The position numbers were made by a program, and so were the translations under genes. Below the pieces are notes generated by a model. It saw only the letters and a program-made list of their open reading frames with translations. It made no database searches and was not told the DNA's origin. A DNA stretch of 64,000 nt from an uncultured Pseudoteredinibacter sp. (lineage in GTDB: Bacteria > Pseudomonadota > Gammaproteobacteria > Pseudomonadales > Cellvibrionaceae), in contig NZ_CANMYE010000001.1 in NCBI RefSeq assembly GCF_947502065.1, forward strand, positions 930,001 to 994,000. Direction: 5' to 3'. Below are positions 42,172-52,442 of the stretch, in pieces. How positions within the stretch are numbered: position 1 is the first letter of the stretch; the number at the start of each line of letters is the position of its first letter.

Positions 42172-44100
42172 TTACTGTTCGACAATACTTACAGCGATAC
42201 GGCGAAGTGCGGTATCAATGCTGTCTACCTTAACTTTAAGGGATTGACCAAGCTGGTAAACAGTGTCACCGCGGACGAGTTTTAGGCGGCGATGGTCTAA
42301 CTCCCAAGGGGCTTCTTTATTTTGTAAAAGAGCAAAGCCTTCAATGCCGCTATCATCAAATCGTAAACCGACGCCTTGACCGTTAACCAAGGCAATGGTG
42401 GCCTGATGCTCACTGCCAATTTTATCGGCCATGTATTGCACGGTTAGCCACTGCTCCATTTGGCGAACGGCTTGGCGACCGGCCATTAGTTGCGCCTGTA
42501 TTTTTTCTAGTTCTTCTGCGTTAACCGTCGCTGGAATAGCTTGCTCAGAGAGTTTCGCCTTGATGATTAGGTGATTGTAATAATCTTGGTAGCGGCGAAT
42601 TGGTGAGCTGATGGTGGCATAGCCAGCCAAGCCAAGACCTAAGTGCGGTGCAGTTGAAATATGCAGCTCGCTGGCCTGTAAAAGACGCTTGCAGGTTAGC
42701 AGCAGCTGAGGGTCGTCTTGGTTTAAGCACTGCATCAAGTCTCGGTAGCCTTCTAAGCTATCAAGTTTTAGGTCGGCAAGCTTGGGGTGATCTTCTTTAA
42801 GAACTTCCTGTAGGGTCTCTAGCTTGTCTTCTTTTATCCCGGCATGATGTGAAAATAGGGCGGGGAGCTGATTGTCGCTAAAGAAGTTGGCGGCGCTGAT
42901 ATTACAGGCCAGCATGGCTTCTTCTACCATTAGGTGAGCTTGTGTCTTACTACGCTTGTGAATTTCAGCGATCTTGCCTTGCTCGTTCAGCTCGATGTCG
43001 TAATCGGCTTTATCTTCCATTACTAGGGCATGTTCTAGACGGTAAGCCTGGCGCTGCTGTGCGAGCTCGTGTAGGGCTTTTAGGCTTTCACTTTGCGTGT
43101 CGTCTAGGCCCAACTTATCGTCATCTTCGCAAAGCCAATCTGCTACTTCTTGATAGCTTAGCTTTCTCTGGGATTGAATGTTGGCCAGCTCAAATTGAAA
43201 TGCAGTGATTTCCCCTGATTTGCTGATACCCATATGGCAGATTAAGGCAGGGCGTTGCTGGCCTTCAACTAAGGAATAACGATTCTGAGACAGCTCAGTC
43301 GGGAACATATGTCGGCTTTGGCCGGGTAGATAGACTGTCTGGGCGCGATTGAGTGCGGCTTGGCCAAGGGAGGAGTCTGCGGCGACTTCAATGCTAGGGT
43401 CGGCAATCGCAACACTTAGCTTATAGTTATCTCCATCGCGTACAACGGCGATAGCATCATCCATATCTAAAGTGCTAGATGAATCGATGGTAACAAAGGG
43501 CAGGTCACAGTCGTTGGGATAACTAGGGATATCGGCTTTGGCCAGCGCATCGGCCTGTTCCTGGGCGCCTTTGCCTAATTTACCCGGCAAATTGTGTTTG
43601 CTGGCCATGTAGAGACCTTCAATGCCAGGAGTGTTCTCGTTACCTAGGTTTTCTAGCACACGTACCTGAGCTTTACCCTCTTTGTGAAAAGGGTGTTGGC
43701 TAATACGACAACGGATAAAATCGCCAGCTTTTAGACCTTTGCGTTGATTAGGGGGAATAAACAACCAGCGGTTAAATTGAGGCAGATCTGGCTGAACAAA
43801 ATGGCCCTGACCACGCACCACATAATGGCCCACAAAGTCTTGCAGGGGGCTTTCTAGTAACTTTTCTAGCTCGGCTTGGGGCTTACCACCTTTACCTTCA
43901 ACGACATTAATACGAATACGGTCTCCTGGGAAAAGGCGATTCATATCATTAGGGGTTATAAATGCTTCGCGACCATCATCAAGGCTGGCAAAGCCAAATT
44001 TGCCATTGCTGCCTCTAACTGTACCTTTAGCGATGTCTTTTGTAGATCGGATATCTTTCTTCAGTTGGCTCAACTGGCTGAGCGCATCTTTGTTTAGCAT
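42172..44100 (-). CDS. rnb: Exoribonuclease II
   Basis: This 642-aa protein (E. coli RNase II is 644) degrades RNA from the 3' end in the cytoplasm. The order is N-terminal cold-shock domains (about residues 20-170), then the RNB catalytic domain with VTIDSSSTLDMDDAI near residue 208 (metal-binding Asp residues) and LPGQSRHMFPTELSQNRYSL near residue 265, then ISSPIRRYQDYYNH near residue 508, and a C-terminal S1 domain. Length and domain content fit Rnb better than the longer RNase R. tesB follows 19 bp downstream. Confidence 0.9.
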   Translation of the reverse strand: MLNKDALSQLSQLKKDIRSTKDIAKGTVRGSNGKFGFASLDDGREAFITPNDMNRLFPGDRIRINVVEGKGGKPQAELEKLLESPLQDFVGHYVVRGQGHFVQPDLPQFNRWLFIPPNQRKGLKAGDFIRCRISQHPFHKEGKAQVRVLENLGNENTPGIEGLYMASKHNLPGKLGKGAQEQADALAKADIPSYPNDCDLPFVTIDSSSTLDMDDAIAVVRDGDNYKLSVAIADPSIEVAADSSLGQAALNRAQTVYLPGQSRHMFPTELSQNRYSLVEGQQRPALICHMGISKSGEITAFQFELANIQSQRKLSYQEVADWLCEDDDKLGLDDTQSESLKALHELAQQRQAYRLEHALVMEDKADYDIELNEQGKIAEIHKRSKTQAHLMVEEAMLACNISAANFFSDNQLPALFSHHAGIKEDKLETLQEVLKEDHPKLADLKLDSLEGYRDLMQCLNQDDPQLLLTCKRLLQASELHISTAPHLGLGLAGYATISSPIRRYQDYYNHLIIKAKLSEQAIPATVNAEELEKIQAQLMAGRQAVRQMEQWLTVQYMADKIGSEHQATIALVNGQGVGLRFDDSGIEGFALLQNKEAPWELDHRRLKLVRGDTVYQLGQSLKVKVDSIDTALRRIAVSIVEQ

Positions 44101-44643
44101 GTAAAACCCTTATTGAGAGGGAGAGTGTCATTAGATCAAGGCTGCAGATCGGAGCATTGAAAGCAATCTATATGGTATCGCTTCCGAGCCCTGCATCGGC
44201 CCAAAAGGGCGTGATTATATCAGCTATCCTGAGCTTGGCGATCCTGTCTTGACGACAAATTCTCTGACCATCTATCTGTTCTATATATCGATTCTCTATA
44301 CATAAACTATCGCCCCAACAGGGTGGCTATAACTTGAGCGTTAAAGTGGTGCATCGGAGTGCCTCACAAAGGGGCGTTTGCGCACTAAATGATCAAAAAT
44401 GGAGCGCGTTTATCTTGGGTGGGTGAATTTTATGCAAATCCATTGGGTTTATGAGGGATTCTGCAAGGCCGCGCACCATCAGGGGGCTGGCGATTTTCTG
44501 TATTTTCGGATAAGCGTATTTTGTAAGAAGTGAAAATAATTACTAAACCTTTAGTGTGAGTTGGTCGATGTAATAACTGTCGCGTCAGCATTCATTCGCG
44601 CTGCGATGGCCAGATAACGTAAAGACATAACGAGAATTTACAC
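44101..44643. other. Gene-free region between rnb and a chemoreceptor gene
   Basis: This is a 543-bp divergent control region. The only motif I can point to is a possible flagellar-type (sigma28) promoter, TAAA at 44544-44547 and GTCGATGT at 44564-44571 with 16 bp between, which matches the consensus only partly. I see nothing else that I can name. Confidence 0.35.
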
Positions 44644-46986
44644 ATGAAAGTTAAAACTAGGGTCTCTTTGTTTGCTTTAGCCCTATCATTGATACCGCTT
44701 TTGGCTGTAACAGTGGTACTGGGTTGGTTTTCATATTCATCCGCACAAGAAGCACTCAATAAACAATTGGAAAGCAAGTTGGTCTCGCGCCGAGAGGCGA
44801 AAAAAACCGAGTTGGAGTCGTATTTCCAAACGGTAAATGATCAACTATTGAGTCAAGCGCAAAGTAATATGCTGGTCTCGGCGGCGAAAGAATTTAATGA
44901 TGCCTTTGCACAGCAGAGCTTTGTTGATTCACAGGCCTCAGCTGGCTTTTTGGGCGACGCTCAGCAATCGTTAGATGGCTACTACCAAAATGACTTTGCT
45001 AATCGCTATAAGGAAAAGAATACGGGCAACTCCATTGATGTAGACAGTATTGTTAGCTCGCTCAGTGAACGCGCTAAGTGGTTTCAATACTACTATATTA
45101 GCGACAACGAAGAAGCGCTCGGTGAGAAAGACAATATGCTGAGTTCTTCGCTGGGCGGAAGCTATGATCAGGTACATGAACTCTACCATCCAGCTATTCA
45201 GGCTTTTCTCAAACGTTTTGGCTTCTACGATATTTTTATTATTAATCCCGATACGGGCGATGTGGTGTATTCGGTCTATAAAGAGCTGGATTATGCGACA
45301 AATTTGGATTCCGGCCCCTATCGTAATTCAGGCTTAGCGCAGGCCTACAGGGCAGCTAAAGCCTTAGGTGATAACCGAGAAGTTGCCGTGGTGGATTTTA
45401 AGCCTTATTTGCCTAGCTACAATGACAATGCGGCTTTTGCTGCGACGCCAATATTGGATGCTGATGGTAATCAACATGGTATTTTGGTTTACCAGATGGC
45501 TCTAGATCGTATCAATCAGTTGATGACCTTAAACCAAGACTGGAAGTCTCAAGGTTATGGCGTAACTGCCGAGCTTTACCTTGTTGGTGATGATCAGCAT
45601 ATGCGCTCGGATAGCCGAGTTTTTGTGGAAAGCCCAACTGCCTTTAAACAGTGGGGCTATAACAGCAGTTTTGGCCAATCCGCGACCGATACGGTATTGG
45701 CCAAGGGCACTACGATTGCCGCGGTCCCAGTAAATACCCCAGCGGGTAAAGCCATTGCTGCTGGCCGTACTGGCGTATCCCATTATGAAAACTATATGGG
45801 CGAGAAGGTGATTGGGGCCTATACACCATTAAATATTAATGGCTTGAAGTGGGGGATTGTCGCTGAAATCTATCAAGATGAAGCATTCCAGGCAGTTGAG
45901 TCCCTTGGTGAATTGATCGCCTTATATGGCGGGATCACCTTCGTTGCAGTGTTAATTGTGGCTATAGCCGTGGGTTTATGGTTTGCCCATGGTTTATCGC
46001 GCCCCATTTCCAGGCTTAGCGAGACGGTCGCTGAAATCTCGGCAAATAACGATCTTACATTGTCTATTTCCGAGGTTGGCGATGAAGAGGTCTCCCAAGC
46101 GGCCAGCAGTGTGAATGCGTTGATTCGCAGACTTAGAGATAACTTTTTACAGATCAGCTCTTCTTCGGGGCAGTTGGCGCAAAGCGCTGATGGAATGTCT
46201 GAATTAATGAATACTAATCTGCAAGAGATCGACGCACAAAACCGTGAGTGCATGAAAGTAGCGCAGTCGGCCACTCAGCTAGAGCAAGCGGCCCATGAGG
46301 TGGCCCGAAATGCTAGTGAAACTGCTGTACAAACTCGAGAGGCCAATACCATATCTGGCCGCTTGGCTGATATGGTGGAGCGATCAGTGGCCTCTACCCA
46401 AGCGGTAGCGGGTGAGATTGGCAGTGCGAATGAGGCGATGGAAACATTGGCTGAACGCACCAGCGATATAGGCTCTGTTCTGGATGTGATCCAAGAGATT
46501 GCTGAGCAAACTAACTTGTTGGCATTAAACGCGGCTATTGAAGCGGCTAGGGCGGGCGAGCAGGGGCGCGGCTTTGCGGTGGTTGCCGATGAGGTTCGTA
46601 ACCTAGCGCGTCGTACTCAAGATGCCACCGGCGAGATTTCATCTATGATCGAAGGCTTGCAGTCAGACTCTGGTGTAGCGGTTGGAGCTATGCGCACAGG
46701 CCTTGAGAAGGTTAAATCGAATGTGGCCGAAGCGGAGTCGTCTAAGGAAGCCTTAGCCGAAACCATGGATATTGTTCGTAAGATCTCCTTGATGAATGAA
46801 CAGGTCGCTACTGCCGCTGAAGAGCAAAGTGAGGTGATCAAAGAGATCACCGGTAGCACTCAGGACCTTAGTCATTTATCGGATCGCAGCACTGAGCGCA
46901 GCCATGAATTGGATAGCATCAGCTCACAGCTCAGTGGTTTGGCTGGAAACCTTAAAACCATGGTGTCCGCCTACAAGGTTGGCTAA
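44644..46986 (+). CDS. Methyl-accepting chemotaxis protein with large periplasmic dCache-like domain
   Basis: This 780-aa receptor has a first membrane helix (residues 8-30), a periplasmic ligand domain of nearly 390 residues, a second helix (422-448), a HAMP domain (449-500) and a cytoplasmic signalling rod. The hairpin tip [20 protein letters not shown] near residue 620 is the conserved CheA/CheW contact. The sensing domain is of the double-Cache size and contains [16 protein letters not shown] and [19 protein letters not shown] segments, so small metabolites are likely ligands. The identity is unknown. It is a single gene followed by a strong terminator. Confidence 0.92.
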   Translation: MKVKTRVSLFALALSLIPLLAVTVVLGWFSYSSAQEALNKQLESKLVSRREAKKTELESYFQTVNDQLLSQAQSNMLVSAAKEFNDAFAQQSFVDSQASAGFLGDAQQSLDGYYQNDFANRYKEKNTGNSIDVDSIVSSLSERAKWFQYYYISDNEEALGEKDNMLSSSLGGSYDQVHELYHPAIQAFLKRFGFYDIFIINPDTGDVVYSVYKELDYATNLDSGPYRNSGLAQAYRAAKALGDNREVAVVDFKPYLPSYNDNAAFAATPILDADGNQHGILVYQMALDRINQLMTLNQDWKSQGYGVTAELYLVGDDQHMRSDSRVFVESPTAFKQWGYNSSFGQSATDTVLAKGTTIAAVPVNTPAGKAIAAGRTGVSHYENYMGEKVIGAYTPLNINGLKWGIVAEIYQDEAFQAVESLGELIALYGGITFVAVLIVAIAVGLWFAHGLSRPISRLSETVAEISANNDLTLSISEVGDEEVSQAASSVNALIRRLRDNFLQISSSSGQLAQSADGMSELMNTNLQEIDAQNRECMKVAQSATQLEQAAHEVARNASETAVQTREANTISGRLADMVERSVASTQAVAGEIGSANEAMETLAERTSDIGSVLDVIQEIAEQTNLLALNAAIEAARAGEQGRGFAVVADEVRNLARRTQDATGEISSMIEGLQSDSGVAVGAMRTGLEKVKSNVAEAESSKEALAETMDIVRKISLMNEQVATAAEEQSEVIKEITGSTQDLSHLSDRSTERSHELDSISSQLSGLAGNLKTMVSAYKVG

Positions 46987-47016
46987 CAAGGTTTAGCTTA
47001 ATCTCTTGTCTATGCT

Positions 47017-47046
47017 AAGCCCGAACTTGTTTCGGGCTTTCTTTTT
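47017..47046 (+). terminator. Terminator of the chemoreceptor gene
   Basis: AAGCCCGAA (47017-47025), loop CTTGT and TTCGGGCTT (47031-47039) are followed by CTTTTTT. Confidence 0.88.
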
Positions 47047-47247
47047 TGCAGCGGTTAAAAACTTCTATTCCTAGAGCATCACCGGACTAAAAGCAGACTT
47101 TACGGTGCACTGAACGTAATGTTTTATATGCTTAGATAAATTATCATCAATAGCGATGGCGCATTCCCTATCGCGCTCTTATATACTGCCGGTTTACCAG
47201 TGAGCCATCCGCGCTAACGCTTCCATAAAAACAATAATGGATTAATT

Positions 47248-48477
47248 ATGACCTTTAGTTTAATTCCCCCCGATGCACACTTTGCGGTTGCAGCCGCTTT
47301 ATTTGCCATTGCTTTGTTTGGCTTTTGGGCCGAGAAGCAAGCGTGGGGTAGGGTGCTAACGGGGGCAGTATGGGTTTTACTGCTCGCGATACTGGCATCA
47401 AATGTTGGTCTGATACCGAAGTCGGCGGACTTCTATAATTTAGTTTTTAGCTATTTTGTGCCTGTCCTAATCCCTTTATTTTTATTACGCGCCGATGTTA
47501 GAAAAATTATTGCAGAGTCTGGCCGTGTGGGGGTGGCGTTTTTACTGGCGGCTTTGGGGAGTGCCTTGGGTGCTATTATTGCTGTTAGTTTTATAGACCT
47601 TGGAGCAAAAGCAGCCGAGTTAGCAGGAATATTTACCGCAACCTATGTAGGGGGCTCAGTAAACTACGCTGCGCTGATTCAAGCTACCGGCTTTGATGAT
47701 GCCAGTGTGATCTCGGCCGCTACCGCCGTTGATAGTTTAATGAGTGCGGTATTTTTAGCGGTCATTGCCTTGATGCCAGCATCAAAATGGCTGCTGGAAC
47801 GCTTCGCTCAGCGTGATCATAGTGCAGTAGATGCCGCTGATGAAGCAGGGGGTGGCGATGGTAAAGCGGAGCAAACTGCGCTACCTGATAATACTATCAG
47901 CGCTTTTTCTCTTTGTGCAGCAATCGTTTTTAGTATCTCGGTTGTGGCCCTATCGGATGGCCTAATTGCGTTTTTACAACACAGCTTCGAAGGCAGTAAT
48001 TTCAAGCCGCTGCGCTATATATTTATTACCCTGTTTTCGGTATTACCTGCGACATTCGCGCCCAAAACGATGCAATCCCTACGTGGGGGTGAAGAGGTCG
48101 GTTTGATTTTGGCCTTTGTGTTTTTCGCTGCTATATGTGCGGGCGCAGATGTCTTCGCCCTTATTGGCACGGCGCCTATTTTATTGCTGTTTGTGATTGT
48201 GCTTTTATTGATACATGGCTTAGTGGTGTTTGCTGGGGCCTACTTAATTAACTGGTTATTGCGAACCTTATCGAAAAAATCGGATTCCGCACAGCTGTCA
48301 TTGCCTGAACTCATTATTGCTTCTAATGCCGCTATACTGGGAGCAACTACCGCTCCAGCGCTAGCGATGGCCAGGGGCTGGCCGGCCTTGGTGACGCCAG
48401 GAATCTTAGTCGGTGTGGCGGGTTATATTATCGGCACACCCCTTGGCATTTTAGTGGTAAGCCTGCTGGCCAAATAA
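47248..48477 (+). CDS. DUF819 family membrane protein
   Basis: This 409-aa integral membrane protein has about ten hydrophobic segments. It matches DUF819 (YjcL-like), with segments such as GIFTATYVGGSVNYAALI near residue 128, AATAVDSLMSAVF, and SNAAILGATTAPALAMARGW near residue 353. A hydrophilic, acidic loop (residues 188-215) splits it in two. The family is considered a transporter, but its substrate is not established. It is flanked by terminators on both sides, so it forms a single-gene unit. Confidence 0.85.
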   Translation: MTFSLIPPDAHFAVAAALFAIALFGFWAEKQAWGRVLTGAVWVLLLAILASNVGLIPKSADFYNLVFSYFVPVLIPLFLLRADVRKIIAESGRVGVAFLLAALGSALGAIIAVSFIDLGAKAAELAGIFTATYVGGSVNYAALIQATGFDDASVISAATAVDSLMSAVFLAVIALMPASKWLLERFAQRDHSAVDAADEAGGGDGKAEQTALPDNTISAFSLCAAIVFSISVVALSDGLIAFLQHSFEGSNFKPLRYIFITLFSVLPATFAPKTMQSLRGGEEVGLILAFVFFAAICAGADVFALIGTAPILLLFVIVLLLIHGLVVFAGAYLINWLLRTLSKKSDSAQLSLPELIIASNAAILGATTAPALAMARGWPALVTPGILVGVAGYIIGTPLGILVVSLLAK

Positions 48478-48542
48478 GCTCAAAAGGAAATCTTTGTTGA
48501 TCAGCTGTTGCAGCTAAGCTTGCCTGAAATTTCTATGTCCAC

Positions 48543-48573
48543 AAAAAAGCCCAGTTGAAGACTGGGCTTTTTA
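48543..48573. terminator. Bidirectional terminator between DUF819 and ferredoxin genes
   Basis: AAGCCCAGT (48547-48555), loop TGAAG and ACTGGGCTT (48561-48569) have an A-run on the left and a T-run on the right. The hairpin therefore serves the converging genes on both strands. Confidence 0.9.
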
Positions 48574-48593
48574 TGATCAGTTAAAAACTGAAA

Positions 48594-48914
48594 TCAATAT
48601 TGCGAAGCGGGTAGATGCACTACCATACCATCCATTTCTTCAGTGACGACTAACTGGCAGCTAAGGCGGCTATTGTCTTTCGGGTCGACAACGGCTTCCA
48701 ATAGGTCTTGCTCGGCGCTTTCAACAGCTGGCACTTTATCTTGCCATGCTTCGTCGACGTAGCAATGGCAGGTAGCACAGGCGCATGCACCACCGCATTC
48801 AGCCAAGATACCATCGATCATATTGTCGACAGCACCCTGCATGACATTACTGCCAACCTCGACTTCGGCTTCAAACTGGTTGCCACTGGCATCGACATAG
48901 TTAATTAAAGGCAT
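48594..48914 (-). CDS. [2Fe-2S] ferredoxin, putidaredoxin/adrenodoxin type
   Basis: This 106-aa electron carrier has cluster ligands Cys40, Cys46, Cys49 and Cys86 in the C-x5-C-x2-C...C pattern of vertebrate-type ferredoxins (AECGGACACATCHC, SCQL). Two extra cysteines, Cys44 and Cys51, lie within the loop. The start has GAGG upstream. Such ferredoxins feed cytochrome P450s or, less often, Fe-S assembly. The reductase gene 88 bp upstream on the same strand makes a monooxygenase role likely, but no P450 gene is in the window. Confidence 0.9.
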   Translation of the reverse strand: MPLINYVDASGNQFEAEVEVGSNVMQGAVDNMIDGILAECGGACACATCHCYVDEAWQDKVPAVESAEQDLLEAVVDPKDNSRLSCQLVVTEEMDGMVVHLPASQY

Positions 48915-49002
48915 GGTTTTCCTCTTTTCCTTTGGCTAATCACTTTCTTTTGTTTGCTCCGTTTATACTGAAGTTTTATACGGAGCTTTGTTTGGCTGTA
49001 GC

Positions 49003-50229
49003 CTAAGCCAACAGCGATTTTAAATCAAAATCTGTATCGCATACGTGTCCAGGACTCGGATTTATGCCTTTGGCGAGTAATTGCTTGGCTTGCATAAACT
49101 CTTTGGCTTGGTTGATGCAATCAGCGGCTAATAATTGTTCACCTTTAAAATACCAAACACTGAAGGCACGGCTATTATTGTCTCCGCGTACCAGTACCTG
49201 ATCATAGCCCATATTAAAGCCGGCAATTTGCAGTTTAATGTCGTATTGATCTGACCAAAACCAAGGGTGCGTGTGATTGTCGATTTGCTTGCCGCAGATA
49301 CTGGCTGCAGCGGTTTTGGCCTGCTCAGTAGCGTTAGGTACGCTTTCGAGTCGCACCCGGCTACCAATCAGTTTATGAGGGTAAGAGCTGCAATCACCGG
49401 CGGCGACGATATCTGGATCGCTGGTTTGAGCGTAGGCGTCTACGGCAATGCCATTGTCGATCGTAAGGCCTGCTGCTTCGGCAAGTTCGATGTTGGGTAT
49501 GATACCTGCGCCAATAATCACCACATCGGCAGCAAAGGTTTCGCCATTGCTACAGAGCACAGATTCCACTTTAGCTTCACCTTGAATGGCATCGACACCC
49601 ATTGAGGTAAGAATGTTTACGCCAGCTTCTGTGTGGATGTTCTGATAAAACTCTGAGATAACGGGGGCGGTAACCCGCTGTAAAATTCGCTCCATCATTT
49701 CTAAAACAGTAACTTCTACACCAAGCTTATTGAGTGCCGCTGCCGTTTCTAGACCAATATAACCGCCACCAATGATGACGGCTTTCGCGGGTTTTTGGCT
49801 CTTATCTAAATGTGCACGAATGCTTTCGATATCGGCGACTGTGCGCAAATAATGCACACCAGAGAGCTCGACTCCGGGCAATGGAATCTGGCGCGGTCTT
49901 GAGCCGGTGCAAAGTGCGAGCTTTTCGTAGCTAAGGGTTTCGCCATTATCAAGGGTGATGCTTTTGTTTTCGCGATCAATGCTATCTACACGTTGTCCCA
50001 GCATAAACTCGGCGTCAATTTTGTCGTAAGCCGCGAGTGGGCGAATCAATAATTGTTGTAAGGTTTTTTCGCCGCTTAGAAATGTTTTTGATAGCGGTGG
50101 GCGGTGGTAGGGGGCATGTGGCTCGTCGCCGATAATGATAATGCGGCCTTGCCAGCCTTCCTGACGCAAACTTGGCGCAAGCTGCGCGGCGGCGTGTGAA
50201 GCGCCGATAATGATACAGTTGCCTTGCAT
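49003..50229 (-). CDS. FAD-dependent ferredoxin reductase (putidaredoxin reductase type)
   Basis: This 408-aa flavoprotein has two Rossmann motifs: IIIGASHAAAQLAPSLR at residue 6 for FAD and VIIGGGYIGLETAAAL near residue 151 for NAD(P)H. It also carries the family's DEPHAPYHRPPLSK and ATAGDCSS-like VAAGDCSSYPH near residue 270. It would pass electrons from NADH to the ferredoxin encoded just downstream. The start ATG 50229 has GAGAG upstream. It lies downstream of the AraC-type gene on the same strand, with about 140 bp between. Confidence 0.9.
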   Translation of the reverse strand: MQGNCIIIGASHAAAQLAPSLRQEGWQGRIIIIGDEPHAPYHRPPLSKTFLSGEKTLQQLLIRPLAAYDKIDAEFMLGQRVDSIDRENKSITLDNGETLSYEKLALCTGSRPRQIPLPGVELSGVHYLRTVADIESIRAHLDKSQKPAKAVIIGGGYIGLETAAALNKLGVEVTVLEMMERILQRVTAPVISEFYQNIHTEAGVNILTSMGVDAIQGEAKVESVLCSNGETFAADVVIIGAGIIPNIELAEAAGLTIDNGIAVDAYAQTSDPDIVAAGDCSSYPHKLIGSRVRLESVPNATEQAKTAAASICGKQIDNHTHPWFWSDQYDIKLQIAGFNMGYDQVLVRGDNNSRAFSVWYFKGEQLLAADCINQAKEFMQAKQLLAKGINPSPGHVCDTDFDLKSLLA

Positions 50230-50370
50230 AATGTCTCTCTATTATCCCACTGTTGTTTGACTTCTATCGCGCGAATGCGACAAAGCAGTTTATTATAGGC
50301 TGTATAGAACAGTGGCTACCATATTAGGGTAGCCACATCGCATTGGCAGTGACAATTTGCTGCAAATCTC

Positions 50371-51378
50371 TTAACCGTCGGTACCGGAACGCTGCTGATT
50401 ATGGAAGCGCTGGCGATAAGCTCGTGGAGTCAAACCGGTTTTTCGCTGGAACAGTCGACTAAATGAACTCAAGTCTGTGTAGCCAACTTGCAGCATGACA
50501 CTTTCTACCGGTAAGCCGCTGTTTTCCAGCATGCGCTTAGCGGTATCGATACGCAGATTCTGCAAATAGCGATTGGGTGTTTCATCCAATACTTGTTTAA
50601 AGCGACGAATCAAAGTGCGTGTGCTAACAGCCAATTCGTCGGCTAACTGATTCAGTGAAAAACGCTCTTTCATATTGCGTTGTAGCCAAGCCTGAGCTTT
50701 GCTGACCAGTGGATCGTTATGCTCAAGCTGGTTTTCTAAAGTCAAAAAGGCGGTTTGTTCAACTTCATTGGTATTCAATAAGGTGGCTTTCGCGCATTGG
50801 TTGGCAATGCTCTTGCCCATAAAGCGTTCAATCAAACGCAGGGTCATTAGCTGTTCTGAGTTAGCAGCAGCACCTGTCATCACGCGCTGGTGTTCGATAT
50901 ACAACTGGCGGATATTGAGCTCAATATTGGGGTAACGTTGGCGAAATTTCTTTTCTAACCACCAACTCGTGGTAGCGATGCCGCCATTGAGCAAGCCGGT
51001 TTCCGCGATAATAAAGCTGCTGGTGCAATGCCCCATAATGGTTTTACCTTTGCCATGTTGTTGGCGAAGCCAATCTACCATCGGTGCCATTTGTTTGAGC
51101 TTGCGACCAAAAGGCAATTCACCTTCGTAAAACAAAGAGGGCACCACAATGACTTGGCAGTCATCGGCAAGGCTTATGTCGCCGTCAACATTAAAGCTAA
51201 GGCCGCCGACAGAGGCAACACCTTGACCATCCATGGACAGCACCTTGGTGGCAAATTGCCCCTCGGTATCCCCATGTTGTTTGCGCCAGTAGGCGTTTGC
51301 GATGTGCAGGTTGTCCTGCACCTTAGCGAGGCTTGAGGTGTAGCAGCCGTCGTAAGCAATCAGAGCAATATTTGGCAT
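50371..51378 (-). CDS. GlxA family regulator (DJ-1/PfpI-like plus AraC DNA-binding domain)
   Basis: Residues 1-190 of this 335-aa protein form a DJ-1/PfpI-like domain with the nucleophile-elbow segment GHCTSSFIIAETGLL near residue 117. Residues 230-330 form an AraC double helix-turn-helix (LADELAVSTRTLIRRFKQVL; VGYTDLSSFSRLFQRKTGL). The DJ-1-like part serves sensing rather than catalysis in characterised relatives. It is 15 bp downstream of the TetR gene and upstream of the ferredoxin reductase gene, so it may control this catabolic island (inference). Confidence 0.88.
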   Translation of the reverse strand: MPNIALIAYDGCYTSSLAKVQDNLHIANAYWRKQHGDTEGQFATKVLSMDGQGVASVGGLSFNVDGDISLADDCQVIVVPSLFYEGELPFGRKLKQMAPMVDWLRQQHGKGKTIMGHCTSSFIIAETGLLNGGIATTSWWLEKKFRQRYPNIELNIRQLYIEHQRVMTGAAANSEQLMTLRLIERFMGKSIANQCAKATLLNTNEVEQTAFLTLENQLEHNDPLVSKAQAWLQRNMKERFSLNQLADELAVSTRTLIRRFKQVLDETPNRYLQNLRIDTAKRMLENSGLPVESVMLQVGYTDLSSFSRLFQRKTGLTPRAYRQRFHNQQRSGTDG

Positions 51379-51393
51379 GGCTATATCTGCTGT

Positions 51394-52170
51394 CTATTGG
51401 TTATTTTTGCCAGAGTGGTCATTGTAACCAGTCTGATCATGAGTGTGTTGGTCATTATCGGCCAGTAACTTGTCCATCAAGGACACTAAGAAATTCGCGT
51501 AATCGTCCGTACTGGTCTCGTTTTGTTTGTACTTCCAAGATTTCAAATACCAGTCTTGAATTAAGGCCAGTAGCGCAGATGCTGTGAGCTCGCTATTGGC
51601 GCAATGCATCTCTCCTGCGGCGACACCTTCTTCAATCACTTCTTTAAGTTTGGCGGTATCAACGAGGTCAAATTGTTTGGCTTGATCTCGTTGTTGGCGC
51701 GCCATAGATTTTGATTCCATGTACACAAAGCGATACCAGGGGCGAAACAAGCTGCCCATATAAATATAGATGCGAAGCCTTGTGGCTAGGCGTTGCCTTG
51801 GGCTGCCGCTTTCTAAATTCAGGGAGTAGGCCAGTGGCGCCAGTCGTTGGCTAAGGAAGTCATTTACCATTTGGGCCAGCATGTCTTTGCTGCGGATATA
51901 GTTGTATAAACCGCCCATACTGATGCCTGTGCTTTGGCTAAGGTCACGCAGGCTCATCGCATCAAAGCCGCCCTTACTGGCCAGCTCAAAGGTTGCATCA
52001 AAGATAATCTTAAGATTTTTTACCGCAGCACTTTCTCGCTTAACCTTAATATCTTCGCGAAAAGCTTCAAAGAACTCGCTATATACCGATTCACGACAAA
52101 CGGGCAGGCAATGCTTGAAGCTTGCAAAGCACTGTTCTTGGGGCCAATTGGCCGTGTTGTCGTTCCTCAT
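51394..52170 (-). CDS. TetR family transcriptional regulator
   Basis: This 258-aa protein starts at ATG 52170 with GGGAAG six bases upstream; a longer frame to 52284 has no support. A leader of about 50 residues precedes the TetR DNA-binding domain (KNLKIIFDATFELASKGGFD; LRDLSQSTGISMGGLYNYIR). It diverges from the MDR/acyl-CoA dehydrogenase operon across 272 bp, the usual layout for a local repressor. The effector may be an acyl-CoA intermediate of the pathway (inference). Confidence 0.85.
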   Translation of the reverse strand: MRNDNTANWPQEQCFASFKHCLPVCRESVYSEFFEAFREDIKVKRESAAVKNLKIIFDATFELASKGGFDAMSLRDLSQSTGISMGGLYNYIRSKDMLAQMVNDFLSQRLAPLAYSLNLESGSPRQRLATRLRIYIYMGSLFRPWYRFVYMESKSMARQQRDQAKQFDLVDTAKLKEVIEEGVAAGEMHCANSELTASALLALIQDWYLKSWKYKQNETSTDDYANFLVSLMDKLLADNDQHTHDQTGYNDHSGKNNQ

Positions 52171-52442
52171 ATTGCTTCCCCATGGTTTGCTTGTGGATGC
52201 ATGCCTATTGTTCTGCGTCGCTGGGACTGTGCAAAAGAGACAAATTTGGCGCTGAGTACGCCGAAACTTGACCAAAGCTTTCACAGGTCTTGACGAATGT
52301 CTCGCTATCTAGGATAAATAGCGAACGCTCGCTCTTTTTTAAAGAACCATAACGAATTTGTTTCAGTCTCGCAACGAAATTTACGTTTTGATGATGACTG
52401 CAACGGCGAGATTTTTGTCAATTCAAACAATGAGGCACCGCT